Under the pieces are notes generated by a model that saw nothing but the letters and a program-made list of their open reading frames with translations, did no database searches and was not told where the DNA came from. Positions 27,190 to 35,828 of a DNA stretch of 64,000 nucleotides are shown here, piece after piece (position 1 is the stretch's first letter; the number at the start of each line of letters is the position of its first letter). This stretch comes from Planctomycetota bacterium (GTDB lineage Bacteria > Planctomycetota > UBA1135 > GCA-002686595). The position numbers were made by a program, and so were the translations under genes. The stretch spans positions 23,923 to 87,922 of the forward strand of contig JAEUIA010000015.1 in the NCBI GenBank assembly GCA_016795245.1, given 5' to 3'.

Positions 27190-28379
27190 ACACCTACGCC
27201 TACACCGCCGTCGCGCAGAGCGGCGAGCGTTTGAAAGCGCATGCACGCGCGCGCTCGGAGGTCGACCTCGACCGCGATCTCGAGGCGCGCGGACTCGTCT
27301 TGACGACCGCCAAGATCGTGCACGGCGAGGGCAAGAAACGTCAGCATCGGCTGGATCGTGCTGCGCTGCTGTCGTTCACGACGCAACTCGCCACCGTCAG
27401 CGGCGCAGGCGTTCCGATCGTCGAGGGCATGCGCAGCATCGGCTCGCGACTCGAGAACAGCGAATCGCGCGAACTCGTCTCCGAGATGGTCGCGGGTCTG
27501 CAAGCCGGCGAGAGTCTGTCCGAAGTCATGGAGCGCCATCCACGCGCCTTCCCGCCCGTGTACCGCTCGTCCGTCGTCGCGGGCGAAGCCGCCGGCTCGC
27601 TCGACTCCGTGCTGGAGCGACTGGCGAAGTACCTCGAATGGGCGCAGGGCATGCGCGCGACCGCGGTGCAGGCGCTGATCTACCCCTGCATCCTGATGTC
27701 GGCGATCTTCGGGCTCATCCTGGTGCTGCTCTACTACGTGCTGCCGCGCATCATCGGCATGTTCCCCGGCGGGCGCGAGAGTCTGCCGGCGCAAACGCGG
27801 TTCGTCTTGGGCGCATCCGATTTCCTGCGCGAGAACGTCTTCGTGCTCGCCGTCGCCGCGATCTTCGTCGCTTGCGCGTGGACGACCTGGGTGCGTACAC
27901 CCCAAGGTCTGGCGCGCTTTCACGGCGTGCTGCTCAAGATCCCGCGCCTAGGCAAGGTGCAGCGCCAGATCGCGACCTCGCGCTTCGCGAGCACGGCCAG
28001 CATCTTGCAAGCGGCAGGCTGTGACGTGTTCACGGTCCTCGGTGTCGCCGGTCACGCCTGTGGCAACAAGGCCATGGAGCAGGCCTTCGAACGCGCCGCC
28101 GAATCCGTGCGCCGCGGAACGACCATTTCGGAAGGGCTCGATCGCGAGCCCGAGATCGATCCGCTCCTGCGTCAGATGGTCGGCGTCGGGGAGAAGAGCG
28201 GCGAACTCGATCAGTGCCTGGACCGGCTCGTGCGCTACTACGACGACGAGATCCCGCGCAGTGTGAAAAGATTTCTGACCGTGCTCGAGCCCGCGCTCCT
28301 CGTGGTCGCGGCCTGCATCGTCGCCTTCATTTTGCTGGCTGCCCTCATGCCCATCTTCGAGCTGTACGAAAAGATGTGA
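27186..28379 (+). CDS. gspF: Inner-membrane platform protein GspF
   Basis: The 397-residue polytopic protein has two T2SSF domains (about 65-190 and 265-390). Family signatures are LLSFTTQLATVSGAGVPIVE, FPPVYRSSVVAGEAAGSLD and LRQMVGVGEKSGELDQCLDR. Membrane helices are near 170-195, 215-235 and 365-390 (LLVVAACIVAFILLAALMPI). It interacts with GspE and GspL to drive pseudopilus assembly. GTG 27186 overlaps the gspE stop (GTGA). The next gene, a pseudopilin, begins 25 bp later. Confidence 0.95.
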   Translation: MNTYAYTAVAQSGERLKAHARARSEVDLDRDLEARGLVLTTAKIVHGEGKKRQHRLDRAALLSFTTQLATVSGAGVPIVEGMRSIGSRLENSESRELVSEMVAGLQAGESLSEVMERHPRAFPPVYRSSVVAGEAAGSLDSVLERLAKYLEWAQGMRATAVQALIYPCILMSAIFGLILVLLYYVLPRIIGMFPGGRESLPAQTRFVLGASDFLRENVFVLAVAAIFVACAWTTWVRTPQGLARFHGVLLKIPRLGKVQRQIATSRFASTASILQAAGCDVFTVLGVAGHACGNKAMEQAFERAAESVRRGTTISEGLDREPEIDPLLRQMVGVGEKSGELDQCLDRLVRYYDDEIPRSVKRFLTVLEPALLVVAACIVAFILLAALMPIFELYEKM

Positions 28380-28404
28380 TGGGACCCAAGGCTCTCCAGC
28401 ACGC

Positions 28405-29112
28405 ATGAATCTCACACTTGCAGCTCGCGGCGCCACCCGGCGCGCCGGATTCACCCTGATCGAGATCATCGTGGTCATCACGGTGCTGTCGATCCTGGCC
28501 GGAGCGGCCGTGCCCGTGGTTCAAAAGGCCATCGCGACGGCGGCGCGCAAGACGACGCGCGCCGAACTCGAGGTGCTCGCGGAGGCGGCGCGCGAGTACT
28601 GCCGCGACACGAACAACGTGCCGCTCTCGATCCTCGATCTGGAACGCGATCCGCGCCGCGCGAACTCCGTCGGGTGGTCCGGCCCGTACGTCAGCGGTGC
28701 GATTCCTGTTTCGGCCACGAAGTCGGGTTTCGCCGCCGACGCCTGGTCGCGCGACTACCGGGTCACGAGCGGCACGACGCTCGTCATCACGAGTGCGGGC
28801 GACGACGGAGTCTTCGGCGACGCGAACGACATCGCGATCACGGTCGATTTCACTGCGATCCGGCGCGAGAAGACGCTCTTGAAGCTTGCGACGATCAACC
28901 AGGCGGTGACGCTGTACAACGCGGCCTACCAGAGCACGTCGCCGCTGTCGTCCAATTACTCGACCGCGCTCAATCGGCTGGTTGCGACACGCTTCTTGCC
29001 GGACAGGAATTCGTACTTGAAGGACTCCTGGAACACGAACTTCACCGCCGACCCGCCCGGTCGCGCGCCGCTCGTGAAGGTGCGCTCGACGTCGATTCCT
29101 CAGGCGCCCTGA
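28405..29112 (+). CDS. Type II secretion pseudopilin (GspG/GspH-like)
   Basis: The 235-residue pseudopilin has a canonical leader ending RRAG before FTLIEIIVVITVLSILAG, cleaved by a prepilin peptidase that is not encoded in the window. The helix is followed by a globular part with an internal duplication-like feel: a first block on residues 45-150 and a second beginning LLKLATINQAVTLYNAAYQ. AGDDGVFGDANDIAITV resembles the calcium-loop region of pseudopilins. Length and divergence suggest a minor pseudopilin rather than the major one. It closes the operon that starts at 20960. Confidence 0.82.
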   Translation: MNLTLAARGATRRAGFTLIEIIVVITVLSILAGAAVPVVQKAIATAARKTTRAELEVLAEAAREYCRDTNNVPLSILDLERDPRRANSVGWSGPYVSGAIPVSATKSGFAADAWSRDYRVTSGTTLVITSAGDDGVFGDANDIAITVDFTAIRREKTLLKLATINQAVTLYNAAYQSTSPLSSNYSTALNRLVATRFLPDRNSYLKDSWNTNFTADPPGRAPLVKVRSTSIPQAP

Positions 29113-29171
29113 GAGCGCAGCGCGCTCGCGCTCGCTATTCTGTGCGGCCCTACAAGTGGGGGAACCGCCGC

Positions 29172-29663
29172 ATGGAAACCTGGTCGATCGAACTCGAAAA
29201 GGAGTACTTCAAGTTCTCCTCCGCACACTTCCTGATCTTCCCCGATGGAAGTGCCGAACGCTTGCACGGCCACAACTACCGTGTCTTCGTCGAGATCGAC
29301 GCCGAGCTCACGCAGTTCGGGCTGGTGTTGGATTTCAAGATGGCGAAGCCGGTCGTGCGCGAGTTGTGCGACGAACTCGACGAGCGCTGGCTGATCCCGG
29401 GAGAGCACGCCGTGTTGACCCACGGCACGCGACCCGACGGCGTCACCGAAGTGCGCTACCTGGACCGCTACTACGCGGCTCCGCACGAAGACGTGCTGGT
29501 GTTGCCGATCAACAACACGAGCTCCGAGAACCTGGCGACCTGGTTCGGCCGGCAATTGGCCGCGCGCCTCGCGCAGCGCTTCCCCGATGTGAAGGTCAAG
29601 CGCCTGCGCGTCGCGATCGAAGAGACGCTGGGACAGCGCGGCGTGTACACCTTCGAAGGCTGA
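29172..29663 (+). CDS. 6-pyruvoyl-tetrahydropterin synthase / QueD superfamily protein
   Basis: The 163-residue member of the tunnelling-fold COG0720 family has zinc ligands in SSAHFL and in RLHGHNY. In QueD the catalytic Cys sits in CxxxHGH. Here the equivalent sequence is AERLHGH, so the Cys is Ala, and no Glu takes its place as in PTPS-III enzymes. The later ENLATWFGRQLA and RLRVAIEETLGQRGVY blocks are normal. It may therefore catalyse a different pterin reaction or be repurposed. No queuosine or folate genes are nearby. ATG 29172 is used. Confidence 0.8.
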   Translation: METWSIELEKEYFKFSSAHFLIFPDGSAERLHGHNYRVFVEIDAELTQFGLVLDFKMAKPVVRELCDELDERWLIPGEHAVLTHGTRPDGVTEVRYLDRYYAAPHEDVLVLPINNTSSENLATWFGRQLAARLAQRFPDVKVKRLRVAIEETLGQRGVYTFEG

Positions 29664-29711
29664 GCAGGAGGAGCGCGCTGCGCGCTCGCCGCGGACCTGG
29701 GGCAAAAGCGA

Positions 29712-29736
29712 CGCGGGCCGTCTGGGACGACCCGCG
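29712..29736. terminator. Bidirectional hairpin terminator
   Basis: Positions 29712-29721 pair with 29727-29736 (9 of 10 pairs) around the 5-nt loop ctggg. It sits between two convergent genes. A T-rich tail (cgcttttg) follows on the minus strand and ctctctct on the plus strand. Confidence 0.6.
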
Positions 29737-29772
29737 CGCTCTCTCTGATCCATCTCCAGATTCAACGAGACC

Positions 29773-30114
29773 TCAGCGATCTCCTCCCACTTCGGACGAG
29801 ACCTTGTCGCCGGCTCGGTAGTTTCCCGAGCGTTCCGCGTCTACGGTTCCGTCCGCGTTCCAAAAGCGCCATTCACCCTCCATGCGGCCGGCTTCGTAGC
29901 GGCCCTCGGACTGCTTCGTGCCGTTCGAGTACCAGCGCTCTCCCAGGCCGTCGCGGCGGCCCGCGTCGTATTCGATCCGCGATTCGATCTTGCCCGACGC
30001 GAAGTAGGTGGTCTGAGCCCGCGCCTCGCGCTCGGAGTCCGTGCCCTGACCGAAGAGGATGGTCGCGCCCAGGCCGAGGACACCGATCAACGCGAGCAGG
30101 GTAGGGGTTTTCAT
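29773..30114 (-). CDS. Small exported MORN/YwqK-like repeat protein
   Basis: The 113-residue protein has an N-terminal signal or anchor (LLALIGVLGLGATILFG). Three MORN-type repeats of the YwqK antitoxin family follow: YFASGKIESRIEYDAGRRDG, then ERWYSNGTKQSEGRYEAGRM, then EGEWRFWNADGTVDAERSG. These repeats form beta-hairpin stacks used for protein or lipid contacts. ATG 30114 gives the signal. The neighbouring exported protease-like gene lies upstream on the same strand. The function is unknown, and the antitoxin label of the family is not implied. Confidence 0.7.
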   Translation of the reverse strand: MKTPTLLALIGVLGLGATILFGQGTDSEREARAQTTYFASGKIESRIEYDAGRRDGLGERWYSNGTKQSEGRYEAGRMEGEWRFWNADGTVDAERSGNYRAGDKVSSEVGGDR

Positions 30115-30185
30115 GGCGCCCCGATGGACGCCGCACCCATCCCAGGCTTCCCGAGAAATCCGGCGCGATTCCAGGCACCTTGGGG

Positions 30186-31325
30186 TCAGTGCCCGGCGAG
30201 GCGCGGTCCGCTGCGGCGCACGGCGTGCTCGATGTCGGAACGGAAGGGTTCCATCGAAGCGATCGCGAGGCCGCGGCCGGCGGGCCCGGAGACGGCGATG
30301 AAGGCCTCGAGTTGGACGATGTCGTCCAGGATCTCGCGCTCGAGGCCGACCGGGCCGAGGTAGTGCGCGACCGTCGACGCCAGGAATTCGGGATGCGCGC
30401 GCACGATCTCGGCGATCTCGCGCGGCGTGAACGCCTCTTCGATGGCGGCGCGCAGGTCCGCGCGCTCGAGTCCCAACCCGGCGGCTTCGAGCAGGCGCTC
30501 GGCCGGCACTTGCGACAATCCCTCGCGGCGCGCGTTGACGCACAGTTGATGCAGGCCCTCGATGCCGACGCGATCGGCGATGCGCTGCACGACCAGGAAC
30601 GCGATGCCGTAGTAGGCCTTCTTCTGGGAAGGCGTGAGATCACTCGACGAGAGTCCGGCTTCCTCGTCGAAGACGCGCAAGGGATCGACGTCGATGCGCG
30701 GTTCGCCTTCGAGGCGCAGGCGCGCGGACCAGCACACGTCGCGTTGATCCGGGCGATCCGTGGAGGGCAGCGCGAGGTCGATGTCGAGCACGAGGCCACC
30801 GGTCGAGAACGCGGCGCTCGCCAGTCGTCCAGCGCTGAGCCGCGCGGCCGCGTCCGGACACAAGAGCGTCGAGATGTAGTCGCACAGGCCTTCCTCGAGC
30901 GTGCCGGGCAAGGTCTCCCAACTCCTGCCGAGCGAGGCGTGCACGAGTTCGTGCGCGAGCGTGCGCTCGATGTTCTCCGAGCCTTCGCGCAAGTGGATGC
31001 GGCGCGCGCTGTGCGCGTAGAACCCGTCGGCGTCGCTGTAGGCGCTGGATTGGAACTCGTAGAGCGCCGGGACGTCCTGCACCCAGATCTCGATGTCGCG
31101 GCGCCTCGAGTCCGGCACGAGCGCGAGGACTCCGGGCAGCAGGCGATCGAAAGCTTGACCGACGCGCTCGGCCGTCAGCGGGGAGGCGGCGCGCACCACG
31201 CCTTCCTGTGCCCGGGTGTGTTCACGCGGCGGGCTGACCATGCAGCCGCCGGCTAGAACTGCGGTCGCCGCGATCGCCGCCCAACGCAGGGGTGCGATCG
31301 GGCCCGCGGGGACGCTTGCCTTCAT
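30186..31325 (-). CDS. Lipoprotein with HExxH zinc-protease motif
   Basis: The 379-residue protein has lipobox LAGGC (Cys28). The sequence RTLAHELVHASLG contains HExxH, and a downstream Glu in GTLEEGLCDYIS fits the third zinc ligand of gluzincins. The remainder is helical and not assignable. The HELVH...EEG layout resembles exported zincins that act on envelope or extracellular proteins, but the family cannot be named. The upstream neighbour on the same strand is another lipoprotein, 84 bp away. Confidence 0.7.
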   Translation of the reverse strand: MKASVPAGPIAPLRWAAIAATAVLAGGCMVSPPREHTRAQEGVVRAASPLTAERVGQAFDRLLPGVLALVPDSRRRDIEIWVQDVPALYEFQSSAYSDADGFYAHSARRIHLREGSENIERTLAHELVHASLGRSWETLPGTLEEGLCDYISTLLCPDAAARLSAGRLASAAFSTGGLVLDIDLALPSTDRPDQRDVCWSARLRLEGEPRIDVDPLRVFDEEAGLSSSDLTPSQKKAYYGIAFLVVQRIADRVGIEGLHQLCVNARREGLSQVPAERLLEAAGLGLERADLRAAIEEAFTPREIAEIVRAHPEFLASTVAHYLGPVGLEREILDDIVQLEAFIAVSGPAGRGLAIASMEPFRSDIEHAVRRSGPRLAGH

Positions 31326-31409
31326 CGTCTGGGACCTCGATGAAGACTATCCCGCGATTCCGAATGGGGTCGGAACCGCGGGATTCGTGCGCGAAGACCT
31401 GTCCGACGC

Positions 31410-32012
31410 TCAGTCGCGCGCGTCGAGGGCGGGGATCTGCACCTCGGCGTAGTCGATCAGGGAATCCGGCAACTCGGGCAGAGCCGCATCACTCAGCGCC
31501 GCGGCGTAGCCGGTGTAGGAGGCCTCGACCACGAGCGTCCAGGGCGAAGCGCCCCAAGCCGGCACCACGACCAGGTGGAATTCGCGCGCAGAGCTCAGCC
31601 AGAACGTGCCCGTCTCGTCGCCGTAGGGCAGCGTGAATGCACCCACGAAGGCACCCAGGTAGGGGTCGTAGACCCACACGTCGAGGTCCGTCCACGGGTC
31701 GTCGACGAACAGTGTGAAGTCGATGCGGCAGGGACCGTTGCCCGAGAACGCGAGTCCGTCCTGCGGATCCGAACCGTCGTCGGTGGAGAAGCCCTCCACG
31801 TAGATCGGGTGGCCAGGCGAGACCGTGCCGAACCAGGGCGCGAGCCACGCGGTGTCGTTCGGCTCGCCTTCCCAGTAGATCGGCGGCGGCGGCGGCGCGG
31901 GCGGCGGCGCGGGCGGCGGCGCGTGGACGGTGACGGAACCGTGGCAGGCGGCGAGGAGAGCGCTCGCGATCACGACGGCGCGGGACAGAGGGAGCTTGTG
32001 GATGGTGTTCAT
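31410..32012 (-). CDS. Proline-rich lipoprotein, unknown function
   Basis: The 200-residue lipoprotein has lipobox LLAAC (Cys23), then a striking APPPAPPPAPPPPP linker. A compact beta domain follows (IYWEGEPNDTAWLAPWFGTV, FTLFVDDPWTDLDVWVYDP). The EPND-type start and the later WVYDP strand resemble the pre-peptidase C-terminal (PPC) / jelly-roll modules of exported bacterial proteins. ATG 32012 is chosen because it opens the signal peptide; the frame continues upstream but without it. Confidence 0.65.
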   Translation of the reverse strand: MNTIHKLPLSRAVVIASALLAACHGSVTVHAPPPAPPPAPPPPPIYWEGEPNDTAWLAPWFGTVSPGHPIYVEGFSTDDGSDPQDGLAFSGNGPCRIDFTLFVDDPWTDLDVWVYDPYLGAFVGAFTLPYGDETGTFWLSSAREFHLVVVPAWGASPWTLVVEASYTGYAAALSDAALPELPDSLIDYAEVQIPALDARD

Positions 32013-32149
32013 CGGGGACCTTCCGGCACTCGGGGTGCAAGGGAACCGAGGGACCACGGCGCAAGGCTCGTGCCCGCCCCGAACTGGCCTGAGGGCCGAT
32101 CCGCGCCGGGTCTGTCCTCTGTCAGGGACGCCCGTGCGCCGCGACTGCC

Positions 32150-33148
32150 CTACCCGAGGATCAGGCGCGCGGCTTCGAAGACGGCGTCGACTTCGAGGTC
32201 GCGCATGCAGGGATGGCCCTCGACGTTGCAGTCGCGGCGGCGGCAAGGCGAGCACGGCACGGCGTGCGACACGAGCGCTTGTCGCACGCGAAACGGCCCG
32301 GTGCGCGCGGGATCGGCCGCGCCGAAGAGCGCCACGACGGGTGTATTCACGGCCGCGGCCATGTGCAGCGGACCCGTGTCGGGGCCGATGAACAAGCGGC
32401 TCGAAGCGATCAAGCCGCCGGTCTCTTTCAAGCTGAGTTGCCCGGCGTGCGACACGATGGATTGTGGGTTCACGCCTGCGCGCGCGCGGATCGCCGCGAT
32501 CTCGTCGGCTTCGTTGGCGCTGCCCGAGAGGTGTACGGTCGCGCCGAGTTCCCCGACGAGTCGCGCGCACAACGCCGCCCACTTGTCCGCGTACCAACGG
32601 TTGGCGCTCTTCGTGGCGCCGGTGTGCACCACGATGCGCTTCTCCGCGGCGGCCGGAGGGGCGAAAGGTTCCACGGGCAGGTCGTAGCGCGGTGTCACTG
32701 CCGGACAGCCCAGGAAGTCCGCGAACTCCAGGTATTGCGCGACCGTCACGCCCGGACGCGGGTTCGCCGGAATGCGATCGGTCGCGAACAGCCACGCGCC
32801 TTCCTTGCTGCGCGCGCGGTCGAAGCCCACGCGGTACCGCGCCCCGGTGGCACGCGCGATCAAGGCACTCTTCAAGATGCGCTGCAAGTCGATCACGAGG
32901 TCGAAGCGGCGCGCGCGCAACTCGCGCCGCAGCGGCATCCAGTTGGCGGAGCGTTTCACGTCCGCGACGAGGAATTCGTCGACGGCGGGATGTCCCGCCA
33001 CGAGACCGTGCGCGAGCGGGGCGATGATCCAGGTGATCCGGGCGTGCGGCGCCGCGGCGCGCAGACGGTTCACGAATGGCAAGCTGTTCACGACGTCGCC
33101 GATCGCGCCCAGTTTGACGATTCCAATCCGTTCGGCTTCGAAGCGCAC
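32150..33148 (-). CDS. Glycosyltransferase family 9 (heptosyltransferase-like)
   Basis: The 332-residue GT-B enzyme of the ADP-heptose:LPS heptosyltransferase family opens with IGIVKLGAIGDVVNSLPFV, containing the catalytic Asp region. Donor-site landmarks are VVHTGATKSANRWYADKW and SRLFIGPDTGPLHMAAAV. The C-terminal CSPCRRRDCNVEGHPCM cysteine cluster is common in GT9 enzymes of this type. It probably adds a heptose-like sugar to lipid-linked or LPS core glycan at the cytoplasmic face. No other LPS genes are adjacent. Confidence 0.88.
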   Translation of the reverse strand: MRFEAERIGIVKLGAIGDVVNSLPFVNRLRAAAPHARITWIIAPLAHGLVAGHPAVDEFLVADVKRSANWMPLRRELRARRFDLVIDLQRILKSALIARATGARYRVGFDRARSKEGAWLFATDRIPANPRPGVTVAQYLEFADFLGCPAVTPRYDLPVEPFAPPAAAEKRIVVHTGATKSANRWYADKWAALCARLVGELGATVHLSGSANEADEIAAIRARAGVNPQSIVSHAGQLSLKETGGLIASSRLFIGPDTGPLHMAAAVNTPVVALFGAADPARTGPFRVRQALVSHAVPCSPCRRRDCNVEGHPCMRDLEVDAVFEAARLILG

Positions 33149-33199
33149 GTCGCGGGGGAGGGTAGCGTCTCGCGCGCGCGGGTGCGACGGACGGTGCGC

Positions 33200-33709
33200 T
33201 CAACCCCGTGCGACCTTGCGGCGGGAAGGTCCGGCAGTCCGCTTGCGCGCTGCCGGTTCCAGTTGGCGCGCGGTCGGCGCGTCCTTGGGTACGAAACCGC
33301 GCTCGCCGGCGGTGATGTCGGAATCGAAGGCCTCGACGAAGAGCGGATCGAAGGTCTCGAGGCGCGGGTCGGTGAGTTCGACGAACTGGCAGGTCTTGTA
33401 GTTGCCGACGCAGACCGCGCGCACGCGTCGGGCCCAGCGGAAGATCGACTCGCCCTCGCGTGGTCGCGCGCCGTCGCGCCGCAAGCGATCCAACTGCAGC
33501 GCCGCGCGCTCGGGATCGATCGAGAACCCTCCGTGCGCGGTCACGGCGCGTTGCCAGGGCGCCTTGCCCCCGGGCGGATAGCTCGTGAGCACGCGCCCCG
33601 CCGCGCGCGCGGCGCCGGGTTTGCCGGCCATCAGGGCGATCTCGCCGAAGCTGCGCGTCTGGCCCTTCGGGATCGATTTCAGTGCGGTGATGTAGACGCT
33701 CTCTTCCAT
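33200..33709 (-). CDS. Alkyltransferase-like (ATL) DNA-binding protein
   Basis: The 169-residue protein belongs to the O6-methylguanine-DNA methyltransferase superfamily. The DNA-binding helices are KSIPKGQTRSFGEIALMAGK and AARAAGRVLTSYPPG. The reactive PCHR motif of MGMT is replaced by PWQRAV (Trp52), the hallmark of ATL proteins. These bind alkylated guanine without repairing it and flag it for nucleotide excision repair. A C-terminal extension of about 70 residues carries two cysteines (CVGNYKTCQF) and a basic end, longer than usual. ATG 33709 is chosen; it diverges from miaB. Confidence 0.82.
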   Translation of the reverse strand: MEESVYITALKSIPKGQTRSFGEIALMAGKPGAARAAGRVLTSYPPGGKAPWQRAVTAHGGFSIDPERAALQLDRLRRDGARPREGESIFRWARRVRAVCVGNYKTCQFVELTDPRLETFDPLFVEAFDSDITAGERGFVPKDAPTARQLEPAARKRTAGPSRRKVARG

Positions 33710-33892
33710 GGTTCCTCCCGTGGAGACTCTTCCAGCCGATGTCCCGCGCACACGTGGTTCTCTCCGCGCGCGACCTGTGCCATTCCAGACGGCCGTGCCG
33801 CGCGGGGGTTGCGGAAGAATTCGCCGAGCGTTCCCAAACCCTTGTCCGCACGGCACAATCGCACGCTCGAATTCGCGCCAGGCGCTCCGCTC

Positions 33893-35329
33893 ATGTCCCT
33901 ACGCCGCTTCCAATCCCGCCCCACGCAAGACGCCGCAGTCAGCGCGCCGCGCGTGCACGTGGTCACCTTCGGGTGCCAGATGAACAAGTACGACTCGCTG
34001 CTCGCGGAGGGTCGGTTCAAGCGCCAGGGCTACGTCACGACCGAGAGCATGACCGACGCCGACGTGGTGCTCTTCAACACCTGTTCGGTGCGCGAGCACG
34101 CCGAGGAGCGCACGTATTCGTGGCTCGGCGAGCTGAAGCACGCCAAGCAGTCCAACCCTGAGCTCGTGATCGGCGTGATGGGCTGCATGGCGCAGCGCGT
34201 GGGCGACGAGATCTTCGCGCGCGCCGGGCACGTCGACATCGTGGCCGGCACGCGGCAGTTCGCGAACTTGCCGCGCCTCGTCGAAGAGGTGCGTGCCAGT
34301 CGCGCGCTCGGCCTGCACGACCGTGCTGCGCGCATTCTGGCCTTGGAGATGAACGACGCGGTCGCGGTCGATCGCGCCGACGAGCCTTACGACGGCGGAT
34401 TGCACGCGTACCTGACGGTGATGCGCGGTTGTGATCTCAATTGCACGTACTGCATCGTGCCGACGGTGCGCGGGCGCGTGATGAGCTATCCGATCGATGC
34501 GCTAGTGGCCGAGGCCGCGCAGTTCGTCGAAAAGGGCGCGCGCGTGATCACGCTGCTCGGGCAGACCGTGAACAGCTACGGTGAGGACTTTGCGGCACCG
34601 AATGACGGCGGGCCGCGCGCGCGCGGACGTCAAGGCCGCGCGAGCCTCGCCGACGTGCTCTACCGCCTGCAGGATTTGCCGGGCCTCGAACGCATCCGCT
34701 TGATCACGCTGCATCCGAGCTACGTGACGCAGGCTTTGGCCGAAGCGATCCGCGACTGCGACAAGGTCGATCGCTTCCTGCCGATTCCCGCGCAGTCGGG
34801 CTCCGACGACATGCTGCGCGCGATGAAGCGCGGTTACACGACTGACCTGTACCGCCGCCGCATGGAGATCCTGCGCACGGCCGTGCCCGACATCGAGCTC
34901 GGCAGCGACTGGATCGTGGGATTCCCGGGTGAAACCGACGCCGATTTCGCCGCCACCGAGCGCTTCCTGGACGAGCAGGCTTTCGCCGTCAACTACGTCT
35001 TCAAATACGATCCGCGCCCGACGACGCACGCGGCCGAGAAGCTCGTCGACGACATCCCGGAGAGCGTGAAAAAAGCGCGCAACCAACGCCTGTTGCAGCA
35101 GTCCGAAGCGATGAGCCTGAAGCGCCACCTCGCACACGTCGGCTCACGCCGGCGCGCGTTCGTCGAGATGCCTTCCGATCGCCATCCCGGCATGCTAGTG
35201 GCGCGCACCACGCACAACTTGATGCTGACCTTGCCCGGTGACGCGACGCTCGTCGGTCGGATGGTCGATGTGCAGGTCGAGAGTGCGACGGCCTATTGCC
35301 TGTCGGGTACGCTCGCCGCATCCACCTGA
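33893..35329 (+). CDS. miaB: tRNA-2-methylthio-N6-dimethylallyladenosine synthase MiaB
   Basis: The 478-residue radical SAM methylthiotransferase modifies A37 of tRNAs. The N-terminal UPF0004 domain carries the auxiliary-cluster cysteines Cys28 (TFGCQMNKYDS), Cys64 (FNTCSVREHAEE) and a third in VMGCMAQR. The radical SAM motif is RGCDLNCTYCIVP. GSDWIVGFPGET and the MiaB-typical FKYDPRPTTHA strand follow. A TRAM domain occupies the last 65 residues. ATG 33893 follows a 183-bp divergent region shared with the ATL gene. A minus-strand antitoxin-like frame overlaps its final 135 bp. Confidence 0.95.
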   Translation: MSLRRFQSRPTQDAAVSAPRVHVVTFGCQMNKYDSLLAEGRFKRQGYVTTESMTDADVVLFNTCSVREHAEERTYSWLGELKHAKQSNPELVIGVMGCMAQRVGDEIFARAGHVDIVAGTRQFANLPRLVEEVRASRALGLHDRAARILALEMNDAVAVDRADEPYDGGLHAYLTVMRGCDLNCTYCIVPTVRGRVMSYPIDALVAEAAQFVEKGARVITLLGQTVNSYGEDFAAPNDGGPRARGRQGRASLADVLYRLQDLPGLERIRLITLHPSYVTQALAEAIRDCDKVDRFLPIPAQSGSDDMLRAMKRGYTTDLYRRRMEILRTAVPDIELGSDWIVGFPGETDADFAATERFLDEQAFAVNYVFKYDPRPTTHAAEKLVDDIPESVKKARNQRLLQQSEAMSLKRHLAHVGSRRRAFVEMPSDRHPGMLVARTTHNLMLTLPGDATLVGRMVDVQVESATAYCLSGTLAAST

Positions 35330-35689
35330 TTCGATTGCGGTTGAATCGCGTTGACGGGAGATGAGCCCGTCGCGCAACTTCCGCATCGTGTCTGATCCGT
35401 CGAGCAGGAGACCGGCGCGGACTTCGGCGAGACCCCTGTCGATCAGGCTCTTCACATGTGTCTTCGCGCGTTCGAAGAGTTCGGGCGGGAGACTCGACTC
35501 TTCGCTCACTGTGAGGCCCTCGACGAGCCACTTCTCGATGAGCCGGCGCTGTTCGGCATCCTGCAACAGACACAGTCCTTCGCGCACGACCTCGCTGGCC
35601 GTGCGAAAGCGACCCGAGGCCACCTGGGCTTTGACGAAGTCATCGAGTGCGGGAGGAACGGACACGTTGATTGTCTGACGATCACCCAT
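35195..35689 (-). CDS. ParD-like ribbon-helix-helix antitoxin with long C-terminal extension
   Basis: Residues 1-45 match the ParD/CC2985 RHH family: TINVSVPPALDDFVKAQVAS, then GRFRTASEVVREGLCLLQ. Such antitoxins are usually about 80-90 residues; this frame runs to 164. Its last 45 codons are antisense to the 3' end of miaB. Readthrough into miaB after loss of the native stop is a plausible explanation. No ParE-like toxin gene is adjacent. ATG 35689 is chosen because the RHH strand begins five residues later. It may be an orphan autoregulator. Confidence 0.6.
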   Translation of the reverse strand: MGDRQTINVSVPPALDDFVKAQVASGRFRTASEVVREGLCLLQDAEQRRLIEKWLVEGLTVSEESSLPPELFERAKTHVKSLIDRGLAEVRAGLLLDGSDTMRKLRDGLISRQRDSTAIESGGCGERTRQAIGRRTLDLHIDHPTDERRVTGQGQHQVVRGARH

Positions 35690-35828
35690 GACTTCAGCCT
35701 CGACTGAAGTCGGATGTGTGTCAAAAGTCGCCACAAGTTGCGCTCGAGCCGCCTCTGGTGGGCCGGGGTGGGGGGCGGACCCTACCCTGCGAATAGCGAG
35801 CCCAGGCCAAACCCGTCACGATGGGCGC

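Noticed and set aside
31410..33851. One continuous minus-strand frame joining the lipoprotein to upstream codons
   Set aside because: Only the last 200 codons carry a lipoprotein signal and a plausible domain; the rest is antisense or between genes.
32213..33892. In-frame extension of miaB upstream by about 560 codons
   Set aside because: The extension is antisense to the GT9 and ATL genes and has no family match. The MiaB N-terminal domain begins at 33893.
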